A DNA stretch of 53,610 nucleotides from Ignavibacteriales bacterium CG18_big_fil_WC_8_21_14_2_50_31_20 (GTDB taxonomy: Bacteria > Bacteroidota > Ignavibacteria > Ignavibacteriales > Melioribacteraceae), in contig PCUD01000116.1 in assembly GCA_002786785.1 (NCBI GenBank), positions 50,252-103,861 on the forward strand, in the 5' to 3' direction. The number at the start of each line of letters is the position of its first letter. The stretch's first letter is position 1. Of the stretch, positions 37,375-46,792 are shown piece by piece. The notes below the pieces were generated by a model. That model ran no database searches, had not been told where the DNA came from, and saw nothing but the letters and a program-made list of their open reading frames with translations. The position numbers were made by a program, and so were the translations under genes.

Positions 37375-38832
37375 TTAAAATTTGTAGAACCTAAATGTGG
37401 TATATATTCCAAAATTATTTTTATGCAGTTCGTTTGCTGAGAGATTTGTTGAAGAATACTCTATTCGTGATTCAATTTCTAATGCTTCAGATATTTTTGC
37501 ATTTCCACCCAAAGTAATAAAATGGGTTGTAACGTTATCACCACCAAATATAAAATCATGTTCTTGGAAAATAAAATTGTATCCAACTCTAATTTTGAAT
37601 ATATCGTTAATTGATTTTTCTATTCCAAGTTTGGCAAAATGACTAATTCCGTTTATTTGAGAATATTTGTCATCAATATATTTATTTGAATCCGCAGCTA
37701 TTGAGTGTAATTCATATTCCGTGCCAATTAAAAAATCATTTTCTACATTAGTGTAAGTGGCTCCAATTCCACCATAAACATTACTAATGTTTATATCCCA
37801 AATAGTTAAATTGTGCTTACTATTTTTTGTCCAACTATTATTGTCATTATATCCGCCAACAAATCCAAACGTTAAGTTATTACTTTGCAACCACTTAGCC
37901 ACAATTACAATCTCGGTATTTTCTTGGCTAGTATATCCATCTTCAACTTCAATTATAGAACTAAATGGGAAAAGCGACTTAGAATTATGAAGCAAATAGT
38001 TTGCATTTAATCCAATTGTAAAATTATCAAATGGCTTATACTGAGTTTGAAAAGCTACTGAATTTCCAAATTTCTTAAGTTTATAACTTTGCGATGTACC
38101 ACGAAGTTCAATGTTATAAATTTCGCCTCTGTATAAAAATGTTTGAACAGTTCTGTTATTAACATCGGTAGCAACTATACGTTCTTGCTCATCAATTATT
38201 TTATAGTTAGCACCTAAAACTAAATTATCAGATATTTTATAAGCCAAACCTAAATTTCCCGAGACATTACGGTATAATGTTTCAGCATATGTATATACTT
38301 TTTTTAATCCATCCAGGATTTTGTAATTAACAGATGCCCCCAAATAAAGATTATCAAAAATTTCGAGGCTGTGCATAAATTCAAAAGTTGGTCCGCTGTA
38401 TTTATAATCGCCAGAAGTAGTATCAGTAAAAAAGAAAGCATCACCAGAATATGGATTTAGAGTTAGTATTTTATTTCTGTCCTTATGTAAATCGTACTGA
38501 TATGTAGCAAGACCACGGAACGTTCCATTTTTACCAAGTGGTTTAATTCCTATAAAATTAACTGAATAATTGAAAACATCGCCTGATTCATAATATCGAT
38601 GATAATCGCCATTGCTATTTTTAAAAACTGGAGTAATATCCAATCTTTGATTTTGTTGACTATTAACTAACCAAGCTGGATTTCCCCCAAGAATAAATGG
38701 GTCAATTTGCGAATCGATATCAATTATCGAATAACTCAAGCCACCAAGTTGATCTAACCTACTTTGTTGAGTAAACAAGCACGTATTCACAAAAAGAGAG
38801 ATAATTGCTAATATTTTAATTTTTGAATTCAT
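37375..38832 (-). CDS. DUF6850-like outer membrane beta-barrel protein
   Basis: 485 residues with a signal peptide (MNSKIKILAIISLFVNTCLFTQQ) and alternating hydrophobic beta-strands over the whole length, ending GIYTTFRFYKF with a terminal aromatic residue. The text IDPFILGGNPAWLVNSQQNQRLDITPVFKNSNGDYHRYYESGD is typical of the barrels found after TonB receptor and DUF4876 genes in Bacteroidota (DUF6850). That name is from recognition and context. It sits 6 bases after the DUF4876-like lipoprotein gene and may cooperate with the receptor. Confidence 0.7.
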   Translation of the reverse strand: MNSKIKILAIISLFVNTCLFTQQSRLDQLGGLSYSIIDIDSQIDPFILGGNPAWLVNSQQNQRLDITPVFKNSNGDYHRYYESGDVFNYSVNFIGIKPLGKNGTFRGLATYQYDLHKDRNKILTLNPYSGDAFFFTDTTSGDYKYSGPTFEFMHSLEIFDNLYLGASVNYKILDGLKKVYTYAETLYRNVSGNLGLAYKISDNLVLGANYKIIDEQERIVATDVNNRTVQTFLYRGEIYNIELRGTSQSYKLKKFGNSVAFQTQYKPFDNFTIGLNANYLLHNSKSLFPFSSIIEVEDGYTSQENTEIVIVAKWLQSNNLTFGFVGGYNDNNSWTKNSKHNLTIWDINISNVYGGIGATYTNVENDFLIGTEYELHSIAADSNKYIDDKYSQINGISHFAKLGIEKSINDIFKIRVGYNFIFQEHDFIFGGDNVTTHFITLGGNAKISEALEIESRIEYSSTNLSANELHKNNFGIYTTFRFYKF

Positions 38833-38838
38833 CTACTT

Positions 38839-39930
38839 TTATTGCCATCCTGGTGTTGGTTTGTGAAGCACCTTCCAATCTAAGGTACCATCGTTAGTAT
38901 CAATTCCTTTTTCGCGTCGTTGCATTGATTCGCCATTATACTTTGGAGGTGATTGAATCCAACCTCTATCAATTCTATCATCAAGAGTTTTCCTGCTACT
39001 ATTACTTGATTGATATTCAACTCCATCCAAAATGGTTTCAATGTCTATTCCATCTTCCCAAACTGTATCAACTCCACTAGCTAAAATAATTATATCAGAT
39101 GTGAGGCTAATCATAAAATCAGATGTTTTATCTAATCTAAAGCTATTTAAATTAGGAACTTTAGGATTATCGAAATCAACGGCATTAAATTGATTTACAA
39201 ACTCCCAATCTACATTACTTAAATCGATACTTGTTCCAACGGTAGCAGAATGATCAATTGCATCTTGAGCAATTGCTATAAAGGTTTGCGGTTCAAATGG
39301 ATAATTTTTTTCACCACTTCTGCCTGGAAATTTGAAAGCATAAGTAACACCATCAATATCGCCATCGTCATCCCAATCATCGCCAGGATCTTTGGTAGAA
39401 TTGTCTGTTCCAGAAACTCTAAATATTTGCATACCATCTAAATATTTCACCTCGTTGCTGCTATTAAACAACTCAATAAATTGATCATAAAAAAAGAATA
39501 TGCTATTAACAGGACCGCCTGCATAAATTTCATTAATAGATATTCCATTTGATGATATTGGCTTTGTAAATATAGTGTCCATAATTTGCATACCACTCAA
39601 AACTTCCAAATCGTTTGAATTTCCAACAAGTAAAATTGTTACATCCAAGGGGTGTTTTCCGCGAGCAGAAATTTGGTAAACTGATGAAGGAATATTCTTT
39701 AAATACAAAATCCCACTTTCGTCTGTATATTCAGTTCTTATACCATATTCTGAAACAAGAATCATTTCCGAATTAGCCAAAGGCACAAAATTTTTAATGG
39801 AATCAACTGCCGAATTATTCCATACAGCTACAATTCTTAACTCCGCTTCGCCATCAACCTGAAGTGGTGATTTTTCTTGGCATGAAAAAAGAAGTGTTAA
39901 AAATAGTAATGATAGTAATGTTTTTTTCAT
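38839..39930 (-). CDS. DUF4876-like surface lipoprotein
   Basis: 363 residues. The start MKKTLLSLLFLTLLFSCQEKS is a lipoprotein signal with lipobox LFSC. A carboxypeptidase-like beta domain occupies about 25-115 (NSEMILVSEYGIRTEYTDESG, YLKNIPSSVYQISARG). A lamin-tail-like or DUF4876 domain follows: ISINEIYAGGPVNSIFFFYDQFIELFNSS, an Asp-rich stretch DPGDDWDDDGDIDG, and PFEPQTFIAIAQDAIDH. In Bacteroidota such lipoproteins are encoded with a TonB receptor and likely sit with it at the outer membrane. The receptor gene is 20 bases upstream. The ligand is unknown. Confidence 0.75.
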   Translation of the reverse strand: MKKTLLSLLFLTLLFSCQEKSPLQVDGEAELRIVAVWNNSAVDSIKNFVPLANSEMILVSEYGIRTEYTDESGILYLKNIPSSVYQISARGKHPLDVTILLVGNSNDLEVLSGMQIMDTIFTKPISSNGISINEIYAGGPVNSIFFFYDQFIELFNSSNEVKYLDGMQIFRVSGTDNSTKDPGDDWDDDGDIDGVTYAFKFPGRSGEKNYPFEPQTFIAIAQDAIDHSATVGTSIDLSNVDWEFVNQFNAVDFDNPKVPNLNSFRLDKTSDFMISLTSDIIILASGVDTVWEDGIDIETILDGVEYQSSNSSRKTLDDRIDRGWIQSPPKYNGESMQRREKGIDTNDGTLDWKVLHKPTPGWQ

Positions 39931-39950
39931 TGTTTGACTTCCAAATATAT

Positions 39951-42617
39951 TTATTCAAATAACTTATCAAAAATCATACTGAACTCCATTCCGTAAAATA
40001 GGTTAGGATTTCTTGTGGTTTCACGGTAATAATCTGATGGTGGATAATAATAATTCCAAATAGCTGGGTCATCTAAGAAATTATTAACGTAAAATGAGAC
40101 TTCTGCGCCATCAAAAAGTGATTTAGAAACGTTAAAACTAAAAAGCCATTTTGGAGGTTTAGAAATAACCGACTCTTCATAATCACGACTAATTGTTCCA
40201 CTTTCTGTGAGTAGATTTTTATCAACAGGTATTAAACTAAAGTTTTGATATCTATCAGAATAAAGTTGTTCGGCACGAAGTGTAACCCACAATCCTAAAT
40301 CTCTGTTAACGTAATTTAAGTAGTAATTTATTTGAAGTTTGTCTCTCCATTGACCTGATGATGGATAATAAAATCCAATTAATGTATCTGTTTCAACTCC
40401 TGGAACGTGGTAATTTGCATACTGCCCTATTGATTTATCATAATTATATGTAAATGAATAACCAGTACTTGGTGATTTATCGTAGCTATATGCACCAGTT
40501 ATTTTAAAATTGGTATTAAGAAAATCAATTTTTGCAGTTCTAAAAGTGAATTCAATTCCTTTGCTAATATGCTTTCCAGCATTGTAGCTAAGCGAGTATT
40601 CACCAATATAATATATTCCCTTTTTTCCATTGTTTTCAATTTCGATAAACACTGGAGTGTCTTGATAGTCTGGTTGATTATTTCTTTCGCTATAATATGC
40701 TGTAAGGGAAATTCCCATTTTGTTAATAAACTTGTGGTCGTAAGATAGTTCTAATTGTGTGGTTTTATAGCCTTGTAAATTGGGTACACGTTTATCATAT
40801 CTAAAATATTCATTTGTTCCCGAAACTGGGTTACGCCAAGTAAAAACTGTTTCAGGAGGATAAACTGTACTCATAGCTGGAGATTTTGAACTACTTCCAA
40901 AATTAATTCTTAATTGGTTCTTAGATGAAAAATATGTTAAAAGACTAATACGAGGATTAAAAAAACTACCTTGATAAGAATTAACCAAATCTCCATTGCC
41001 CCAAATTCCACTCAAATTTAGCGAATTAGGTCTATACATTTCATATCTGAAGCCAAACATAAGTGAAAAATCAAATAAAAAATGCCCAGTTAATTTATCT
41101 TCGGCATACATGCTTAATATTATTTGGCCAGGAACCGAATCAAAACTATAAGGTCTATTTTGTGATTCAACACCATAATAATTGTAAACTGTATCAAACA
41201 CAACCCCCTCACCAGTATTTGCATCGTATTGAACTTCTGTCCCAGCAAGAATATTATGAATATAATCGCCAGTATAAAAAACGTTTTGCCATTCTAAACG
41301 CCCACCAGCAAGCCATTGAATTCCTTTATTTTCTAATTTTCCAATAAAAGAAGAAAGAGTATCATTTTCTGGAGTAATTAAATATTCTGTAACTAATTTA
41401 CTTTTCATTGAATTGATTTTACGCATACTAACATAAGCATTATATTTAAAATCAGAAATTTTGTTAAAAGGTTTAATCGTTCCCCAAGTATTAAATCCCA
41501 ATGTGTAACCACGATTGTAATCCTTAGTTTGAAGCAGATCGCCTTGTGGTTCTTCTTCGTCGCTAATAAACTGTCCTTTAAATTTATAATTTGCAATCCA
41601 ATCATCAAAATGTTTTAGCTCAAAAGTAAGTTGCGAAGTAAATCGAGTATATTCATCACCAATTAATCTCAAATCTCTTTCACTTCGGGCAATGTTAAAG
41701 TTATAATTTACTGAGTTGCTATTTTTTAAGTCAAAGCCACCGCCGAGGTTTGCTTCTGTGTTTTGGGGATTATTTTTAACTTTAATTCTGTGAGGAGCAG
41801 CTCCCATTTTTGTGCTAAGTTCAATAATTCCATTTGAAAAATCACCATATCTAACCGAAGGCATTCCAGAAATAACTGAAACTGATTCAAGATTATCTGC
41901 TGGAATTTCGCGTAAATCAACACTTCCACCAATACTATTTACTCCAAATTTTGAACCTGTCATAGCTTCAAACTGCATATTGGAATTGTTGGAAATTGGT
42001 TCGCCATCAATAATTACTTTGGTTCCAAAAGCTGAAATATTATCGCCTTCGCTCGCTCTTATTGCAATTTGACTTGTTTTACTAATTCCTGGATTTGCTG
42101 ATTTTTGCACTCCAGGAACTAAATCGAGAACATCACCCAAGTTGGTTGCTTGAAAATGCTCAATTTCGCCAGAATTAATATCGGTTTTTGTTGCAATATC
42201 TCTTGGTAGTAAATCATCCTTTCCTGTAACTATTATTCCACCAACGTTAAATGACTCTGGTTTTAGGTTAAAATCAAGTTCAATAAATCTATTTTCGATA
42301 ATCTCTATGTCTACTATTTTTTTTGTATACCCAACATAAGAGGCTTGAACTTTATATTTCCCAACAGGAATGTTTTCTATTCGATATTTTCCTTTGAAAC
42401 ATGTAGCTACCCCAAAATTAGTTCCAATTATAATAATATTTGCTGAAAACAGAACTTTCCTATTTTCATCATAAACTATTCCTTTTATTCCACCAACTTT
42501 ATCTATTTTCTCATTTGGATTATTAAAAGGACTGGGAGTCTTGTTATTAAGTGGGTAAGTTGTAGTATTAGATAAAATGAAAACAAAAATGACTAAAAAA
42601 AGCCGACTAAACTTCAT
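39951..42617 (-). CDS. TonB-dependent receptor, first gene of the DUF4876/T9SS operon
   Basis: Outer membrane receptor of 888 residues from ATG 42617. A GTG four codons upstream at 42629 is possible but less likely. It has a signal peptide (MKFSRLFLVIFVFILSNTTTYPL), a CarboxypepD_reg domain (VGGIKGIVYDENRKVLFSAN to IPVGKYKVQASYVGYTKK), a plug (LGDVLDLVPGVQKS, IAIRASEGDNISAFGTKVII) and a barrel ending GMEFSMIFDKLFE. Four further envelope genes follow with short gaps. Receptors of this kind import large or metal-containing ligands using the TonB system. The linkage to redox and ABC genes makes a metal or cofactor plausible, but this is not shown. Confidence 0.92.
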   Translation of the reverse strand: MKFSRLFLVIFVFILSNTTTYPLNNKTPSPFNNPNEKIDKVGGIKGIVYDENRKVLFSANIIIIGTNFGVATCFKGKYRIENIPVGKYKVQASYVGYTKKIVDIEIIENRFIELDFNLKPESFNVGGIIVTGKDDLLPRDIATKTDINSGEIEHFQATNLGDVLDLVPGVQKSANPGISKTSQIAIRASEGDNISAFGTKVIIDGEPISNNSNMQFEAMTGSKFGVNSIGGSVDLREIPADNLESVSVISGMPSVRYGDFSNGIIELSTKMGAAPHRIKVKNNPQNTEANLGGGFDLKNSNSVNYNFNIARSERDLRLIGDEYTRFTSQLTFELKHFDDWIANYKFKGQFISDEEEPQGDLLQTKDYNRGYTLGFNTWGTIKPFNKISDFKYNAYVSMRKINSMKSKLVTEYLITPENDTLSSFIGKLENKGIQWLAGGRLEWQNVFYTGDYIHNILAGTEVQYDANTGEGVVFDTVYNYYGVESQNRPYSFDSVPGQIILSMYAEDKLTGHFLFDFSLMFGFRYEMYRPNSLNLSGIWGNGDLVNSYQGSFFNPRISLLTYFSSKNQLRINFGSSSKSPAMSTVYPPETVFTWRNPVSGTNEYFRYDKRVPNLQGYKTTQLELSYDHKFINKMGISLTAYYSERNNQPDYQDTPVFIEIENNGKKGIYYIGEYSLSYNAGKHISKGIEFTFRTAKIDFLNTNFKITGAYSYDKSPSTGYSFTYNYDKSIGQYANYHVPGVETDTLIGFYYPSSGQWRDKLQINYYLNYVNRDLGLWVTLRAEQLYSDRYQNFSLIPVDKNLLTESGTISRDYEESVISKPPKWLFSFNVSKSLFDGAEVSFYVNNFLDDPAIWNYYYPPSDYYRETTRNPNLFYGMEFSMIFDKLFE

Positions 42618-42647
42618 TCCAAACAACACTCGCTGTGTGTGTTAATA

Positions 42648-42671
42648 TTTTAATTAATATATTAATTAAAA
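42648..42671. promoter_or_regulatory. 24-base AT-only palindrome upstream of the TonB receptor gene
   Basis: A perfect inverted repeat with 12-base arms (TTTTAATTAATA and its complement), centred 43 bases upstream of ATG 42617. It could be an operator or part of a promoter. All bases are A or T, so chance formation is not negligible in DNA of this composition. Confidence 0.35.
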
Positions 42672-42832
42672 ATTACAACAACGATTATTAAAATTCAATA
42701 TTTTTTTTTTATAATGTAAAACATTTTTATGAAAATTAAATATTTATTCAAATTTTACTTTTATGAATACTTTTTATGCAAATTTTAGCTAAAAAAGTTA
42801 TACTTCACACAAATATATGAATTTCACTAAAA

Positions 42833-43855
42833 TTATTTGTATCCATTTGGATTTTTAGATTGCCACCGCCAAGCATCCTCACACATTTTATTAATTCCAA
42901 ATTTTGCTTCCCAGTTTAATTCACTTTTTGCCAATTTAGGATTTGCAAAACACTCAGCAATATCTCCAGCTCTGCGGGGAACTATTTTATATGCAATTCT
43001 TCTATTAGAAGTCTTTTCAAAAGCTTTAATTACTTCAAGAACGGAGTAACCTTTACCTGTTCCCAAATTGTATTCAACACACCCTTGAAATGAACTAAGC
43101 TTTTCCAATGCAGATAAATGTCCAGCGGCTAAATCAACAACATGGATGTAATCTCGCACTCCTGTTCCATCAATTGTAGGGTAATCATTTCCAAAAACAG
43201 ATAGTTCCTTTCTCTTTCCAACAGCAACTTGCGAAATAAAAGGCATCAAATTATTAGGAATTCCATTTGGATCTTCTCCTATCAATCCCGATTCATGTGC
43301 CCCAACTGGATTAAAATATCGAAGTATTATAATATTCCAAGAATTGTCTGACTTGTATAAATCTCGAAAAATGTCTTCAATCATTAATTTTGTTCTTCCA
43401 TAAGGATTTGTGGCTGAAAGCGGAAAATTCTCTTCAATTGGTACTTTGTGTGGGTCTCCATAAACTGTAGCTGATGAGCTAAAAACAATATTCCTAACGT
43501 TATTTTCTTTCATTACGTTAAGTAAATTTAAGGTTCCAATAATATTGTTGTTATAATAATGTAAAGGAATTTGAACAGATTCACCAACAGCTTTTAAACC
43601 AGCAAAATGAATAACAGCATCAAATTTTTCAGATAAAAATATTTTATTAAGATTTTCCCTATCTAACAAATCAACTTTATAGAACTTTAATTCAGAATTG
43701 GTTATTTTTTCAACTCTTTTTAATGATTCAATTTTACTATTACTTAAATTATCAACAATAACAACTTGGTAATTAGCTTTTACTAATTGAATTACAGTAT
43801 GACTTCCAATGTAGCCAACACCGCCTGTAACTAAAATTTTCATTTTTTCTGACAC
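42833..43855 (-). CDS. galE: UDP-glucose 4-epimerase
   Basis: Short-chain dehydrogenase-type epimerase that interconverts UDP-glucose and UDP-galactose for sugar use and envelope glycans. NAD-binding motif VTGGVGYIGSHTV, catalytic VFSSSATVYGDP, and NPYGRTK with the Tyr-x-x-x-Lys pair. The late block GTGVRDYIHVVDLAAGH is typical of GalE. The length (336-340) is normal. Two starts are possible: GTG 43855, with GAGG 5 bases upstream, or ATG 43843, which gives MKILVTGG. It stands alone between divergent or unrelated genes. Confidence 0.95.
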   Translation of the reverse strand: MSEKMKILVTGGVGYIGSHTVIQLVKANYQVVIVDNLSNSKIESLKRVEKITNSELKFYKVDLLDRENLNKIFLSEKFDAVIHFAGLKAVGESVQIPLHYYNNNIIGTLNLLNVMKENNVRNIVFSSSATVYGDPHKVPIEENFPLSATNPYGRTKLMIEDIFRDLYKSDNSWNIIILRYFNPVGAHESGLIGEDPNGIPNNLMPFISQVAVGKRKELSVFGNDYPTIDGTGVRDYIHVVDLAAGHLSALEKLSSFQGCVEYNLGTGKGYSVLEVIKAFEKTSNRRIAYKIVPRRAGDIAECFANPKLAKSELNWEAKFGINKMCEDAWRWQSKNPNGYK

Positions 43856-43978
43856 AACTTCCTCTTTTTATTTTTTTTACACATATAATATAATATTTTG
43901 ATATTTGAAATAATAAGATATTTCTTTAGTTTTAAAGTTCACATTAAAATAATAACCACTGAAAGGTAGGTGATAACT

Positions 43979-44173
43979 TTGGTTGGAATTATTCTTTCTG
44001 ATAATGAGAATATTGATAGAGCTCTAAAACGTTTTAAGAAAAAATATGAGCGTTCTGGTGTTCTTAAAGAATTTAAGAAACGTCAGTATTTCGTTAAACC
44101 TTCTATTGAAAATAGATTGGAACGGATTAAAGCAAAAAGAAGAGCTTATAAAGAATCTCGCAGAGATAACTAA
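43979..44173 (+). CDS. rpsU: Ribosomal protein bS21, TTG start
   Basis: 64-residue basic protein of the small ribosomal subunit: [20 protein letters not shown], then [34 protein letters not shown]. bS21 lies near the anti-SD end of 16S rRNA and affects initiation. The start is not ATG. A GTG at 43970 would add MIT, while TTG at 43979 gives [10 protein letters not shown], the usual bS21 N-terminus. TTG lies 6 bases after an SD-like AGG (GAAAGGTAGG, 43961-43970). TTG is therefore preferred. A strong terminator follows 10 bases after the stop. Confidence 0.93.
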   Translation: MVGIILSDNENIDRALKRFKKKYERSGVLKEFKKRQYFVKPSIENRLERIKAKRRAYKESRRDN

Positions 44174-44180
44174 AGTTAAA

Positions 44181-44211
44181 AAACCCCTCAAAGTTGAGGG
44201 GTTTCTCTTTT
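44181..44211 (+). terminator. Terminator after rpsU
   Basis: AAACCCCTCA (44181-44190) and TGAGGGGTTT (44195-44204) form a 10-base-pair stem with a 4-base loop, followed by CTCTTTTT. It has A-rich sequence on the other side, so it may also serve the convergent LOG-family gene. Confidence 0.9.
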
Positions 44212-44250
44212 TAAACATTTTTTAATTTTATTGTTAGTTTGATTTAAATA

Positions 44251-45078
44251 TTACTTCTGATTCAAATAATATTTTTCAAAATGAGAAGTAACTTTTAAAA
44301 ATACTTCATCAATTGTATCACAAAAATCAAATAATTTTAAATCACTTCTGCTAATAGTTCCGTGTTCTATTAGTTTTTCAAAATTAATAATCTCTTTCCA
44401 AAATTGTCCATCATAAATTATAACTTTCATATTCTTTTTAATTTTACGAGTTTGCATAAGTGTAACAACTTCCATCAGCTCATCTAATGTACCAAAACCA
44501 CCAGGGAAAACAATAAGAGCTTTTGCAAGATAAACAAACCAAAATTTTCTCATAAAGAAATAATGAAATTCAAATGTTGATTCTGGTCTGAGATAAGAAT
44601 TACCGAATTGCTCAAATGGAATAGAAATATTTAATCCAATTGAATCACCACCAGCAAGTCTCGCTCCTTTATTTGCGGCTTCCATTATTCCAGGACCACC
44701 TCCGCTACAAACAATAAATCGTTTTTCATCTTCAGATAATTTCATTGACCACTCAGTTAACCTTTTTGAAAGTTCAACTGCATCCTCGTAATAACGTGAC
44801 ATTAAAACCATTCGCTCTGCTTGAGCAATTTCTTCTTTGTGTTTAGCAGAAGTTTTATTTTCTACTTTTTTCAATTCACGTAGTTTAGCTTTAGCTTCTT
44901 TTTCTGATTTAATACGAGCAGATCCAAAAAAAACAATTGTATCAATAATTTTATTTTTGTTAAATCTTAACTTTGGTTCAATAAATTCAGATAAAATTCG
45001 TAATTCTCGTGCCCCAGCAGAATTGAGAAATTCAGAATTATTATACGCTTTAAAAACTTCTGCCTTCTTTTTTGTCAT
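44251..45078 (-). CDS. LOG-family nucleoside 5'-monophosphate phosphoribohydrolase-like protein
   Basis: 275-residue member of the LOG/TIGR00730 family, often misnamed lysine decarboxylase. Motifs are VFFGSARIK, IVCSGGGPGIMEAANKGARLAGG and the active-site PGGxGTxxE in VFPGGFGTLDELMEV. Characterised members split AMP-type nucleotides, including cytokinin precursors. Others in bacteria have different nucleotide substrates. ATG 45078 is preferred since GGAG lies 5 bases upstream; the longer start at 45091-45093 would place the SD inside the coding frame. It has no operon partner on either side. Confidence 0.88.
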   Translation of the reverse strand: MTKKKAEVFKAYNNSEFLNSAGARELRILSEFIEPKLRFNKNKIIDTIVFFGSARIKSEKEAKAKLRELKKVENKTSAKHKEEIAQAERMVLMSRYYEDAVELSKRLTEWSMKLSEDEKRFIVCSGGGPGIMEAANKGARLAGGDSIGLNISIPFEQFGNSYLRPESTFEFHYFFMRKFWFVYLAKALIVFPGGFGTLDELMEVVTLMQTRKIKKNMKVIIYDGQFWKEIINFEKLIEHGTISRSDLKLFDFCDTIDEVFLKVTSHFEKYYLNQK

Positions 45079-45111
45079 ATTTACTCCATACATTTAATTT
45101 AGGACTGTGAA

Positions 45112-45152
45112 TATACAAAAAAACCTATCCTTTCATATGAAAAAGATAGGTT
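45112..45152 (-). terminator. Terminator after secG
   Basis: AACCTATC and GATAGGTT form the outer stem, with TTTCAT and ATGAAA continuing inside a small bulge (45122-45152). On the minus strand a run of eight T follows. It lies 22 bases after the secG stop. Confidence 0.85.
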
Positions 45153-45174
45153 CATTTATTAAAAATAAATAAAT

Positions 45175-45528
45175 CTATTTTTCGGTTTTTGTAGGAACTT
45201 CGTTTTGTTGAACTGGAAGTGTTGGAGTAGTTGGTGCTTGTTGAGCCTGAGAATTTTGAATAATACTTTCTCTTTGGTCTGTTGTTGACTGACCTGGCAA
45301 GAAAAATAAGTTAATTGTTATCGCTAAAACTAACAAAGCTCCACCTAACCACCATGTAGATTTACTTAAAAAATCTGCAGTTCTACGTGAACCAAACATA
45401 TTTCCAAAATTACCAGTTGCTCCGCCAGTAATTCCAGCCATTCCACCACCTTTACTTGATTGTAATAGTACAACAACAACTAGTAAAAATGAAATTATAA
45501 TTTCAATTGTGATTAATAATGTATACAT
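45175..45528 (-). CDS. secG: Preprotein translocase subunit SecG
   Basis: 117-residue small subunit of the SecYEG channel. It has two membrane helices (IEIIISFLLVVVVLLQ and WLGGALLVLAITINLFFL) flanking the conserved SSKGGGMAGITGGATGNFGNMFGSRRTADFLSKSTWWLG. A Gln/Pro/Thr-rich tail follows that varies in the family. An SD (AGGAG) precedes the ATG. It lies 23 bases after a tRNA-Met gene on the same strand and is followed by a terminator, so the two may be co-transcribed. Confidence 0.96.
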   Translation of the reverse strand: MYTLLITIEIIISFLLVVVVLLQSSKGGGMAGITGGATGNFGNMFGSRRTADFLSKSTWWLGGALLVLAITINLFFLPGQSTTDQRESIIQNSQAQQAPTTPTLPVQQNEVPTKTEK

Positions 45529-45551
45529 TAATTTTTTCTCCTAATAAATTG

Positions 45552-45625
45552 TAGCGAGGGAGGGATTCGAACCCCCGACACGTGGATTATGATTCCACTG
45601 CTCTAACCGACTGAGCTACCTCGCC
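45552..45625 (-). tRNA. tRNA-Met (anticodon CAT), probably elongator
   Basis: On the minus strand the sequence folds as a complete cloverleaf. The acceptor is GGCGAGG with CCTCGCT (G1 pairs with U72), the D arm is AGCTCAGTCGGTTAGAGCA, the anticodon arm is GTGGA-ATCATAA-TCCAC, and the T arm is GGGGG-TTCGAAT-CCCTC. The loop reads CAT at 34-36. The pairing at position 1-72 and similarity to elongator sequences argue for Met elongator, but a CAT anticodon can also be Ile2 with lysidine. CCA is not encoded: CAA follows the discriminator A. Confidence 0.93.
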
Positions 45626-45787
45626 ATAATTTTTAAATAATAGACAACAAATATAGAAATAGAATGAAATAATTACAAGAACAATACATTTAATTATTTT
45701 ATCCGTGTTAAATATAAAATTGGATTATATACAAAATTTGAACACAAATTTTATAAGATTTTAAATTGCTTAGTTAATTATTTTGAT

Positions 45788-46792
45788 TTAATTTGACTGT
45801 TTTTTCAATAAATAAATAAACGTTGGTGCTCCAATCATTGCAGTTACAACTCCTACAGGAAGTTCTGATGGCAAAATTATAATCCTGGCAATTGTATCTG
45901 CTAAAATCAAAAATATTGCTCCTATTAAAAAGGATGCTGGAACAACAATTCTGTTATCAGTGCCAAAAATCATCCTAACAACATGTGGAATTAACAATCC
46001 AATGAAACCAATTATTCCACTCACTGAAACAATAAACCCAACTAAGACACTTGCAAAAAGATAAATAATAGATTTTACAGTTTTAGTGTTAAGACCAAGA
46101 TTAGTTGAGTCTTCATCTCCCATTGCTAAAAGATTAAGTTTATATCCAAAAAGTGAAAGAATTATTGAGATTAGCATTGAAAACACAACAACATAGTATG
46201 CAGAAAAATTATCCGCCATAGCTAAATTTCCAACTAACCAAAAAATAGCAGTGCGTAAAGTGTGGTTAAGAAAAGTGAGCATCAACAAAATTGAAGCTGA
46301 AAAAAAAGCCCCAATCATAACTCCGGTTAATAAAAGTGTATTTGGTTCAAGTCTACCAAATCTATGTCCAATAAAAAAAACTAACCCAATTACAAATAAA
46401 GCTCCAAAAATCGAAAATATTTGGACAAAAAAGAAAGACAGTCCAAGCAACATGGCAAGCACTGCACCAAAACTTCCTCCACTTGAAACCCCAAGAATAT
46501 ATGGATCGGCTAGTGGATTCATTAACAGAGCTTGAAAAACAGCGCCCGCAACAGAAAGCCCACCACCAACTCCTATTGCCAAAAGTAATCTGGGAATTCT
46601 TATATTAAAAATAATTTCGTTTGCAGTATTTGAACTTTCTGAATTTGAGAGTAAGCTCAATATTTCACTAAACGAAATAGTTACAGAGCCAAACTGAATT
46701 GCAAAAATGCTTACAATTAATAATAAAATAAAGAGAACGGAAAGTTTTAAAATAAATGATTTTAAATTTATCGTTGTTCTATCAAGTTCCAT
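45788..46792 (-). CDS. FecCD/BtuC-type ABC permease without a neighbouring ATPase
   Basis: 334-residue inner membrane permease of the iron-siderophore/cobalamin importer family. Typical blocks are IRIPRLLLAIGVGGGLSVAGAVFQALLMNPLADPYILGVSSG, the GIIGFIGLLIPHVVRMIFGTDNR region near residue 265, and LPVGVVTAMIGAPTFIYLL at the end, with about 9-10 hydrophobic segments. Its start overlaps the obg stop by 25 bases. No ATPase or binding-protein gene is adjacent in the window, so partners must be elsewhere. The substrate could be haem, cobalamin or a siderophore. Confidence 0.88.
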   Translation of the reverse strand: MELDRTTINLKSFILKLSVLFILLLIVSIFAIQFGSVTISFSEILSLLSNSESSNTANEIIFNIRIPRLLLAIGVGGGLSVAGAVFQALLMNPLADPYILGVSSGGSFGAVLAMLLGLSFFFVQIFSIFGALFVIGLVFFIGHRFGRLEPNTLLLTGVMIGAFFSASILLMLTFLNHTLRTAIFWLVGNLAMADNFSAYYVVVFSMLISIILSLFGYKLNLLAMGDEDSTNLGLNTKTVKSIIYLFASVLVGFIVSVSGIIGFIGLLIPHVVRMIFGTDNRIVVPASFLIGAIFLILADTIARIIILPSELPVGVVTAMIGAPTFIYLLKKQSN

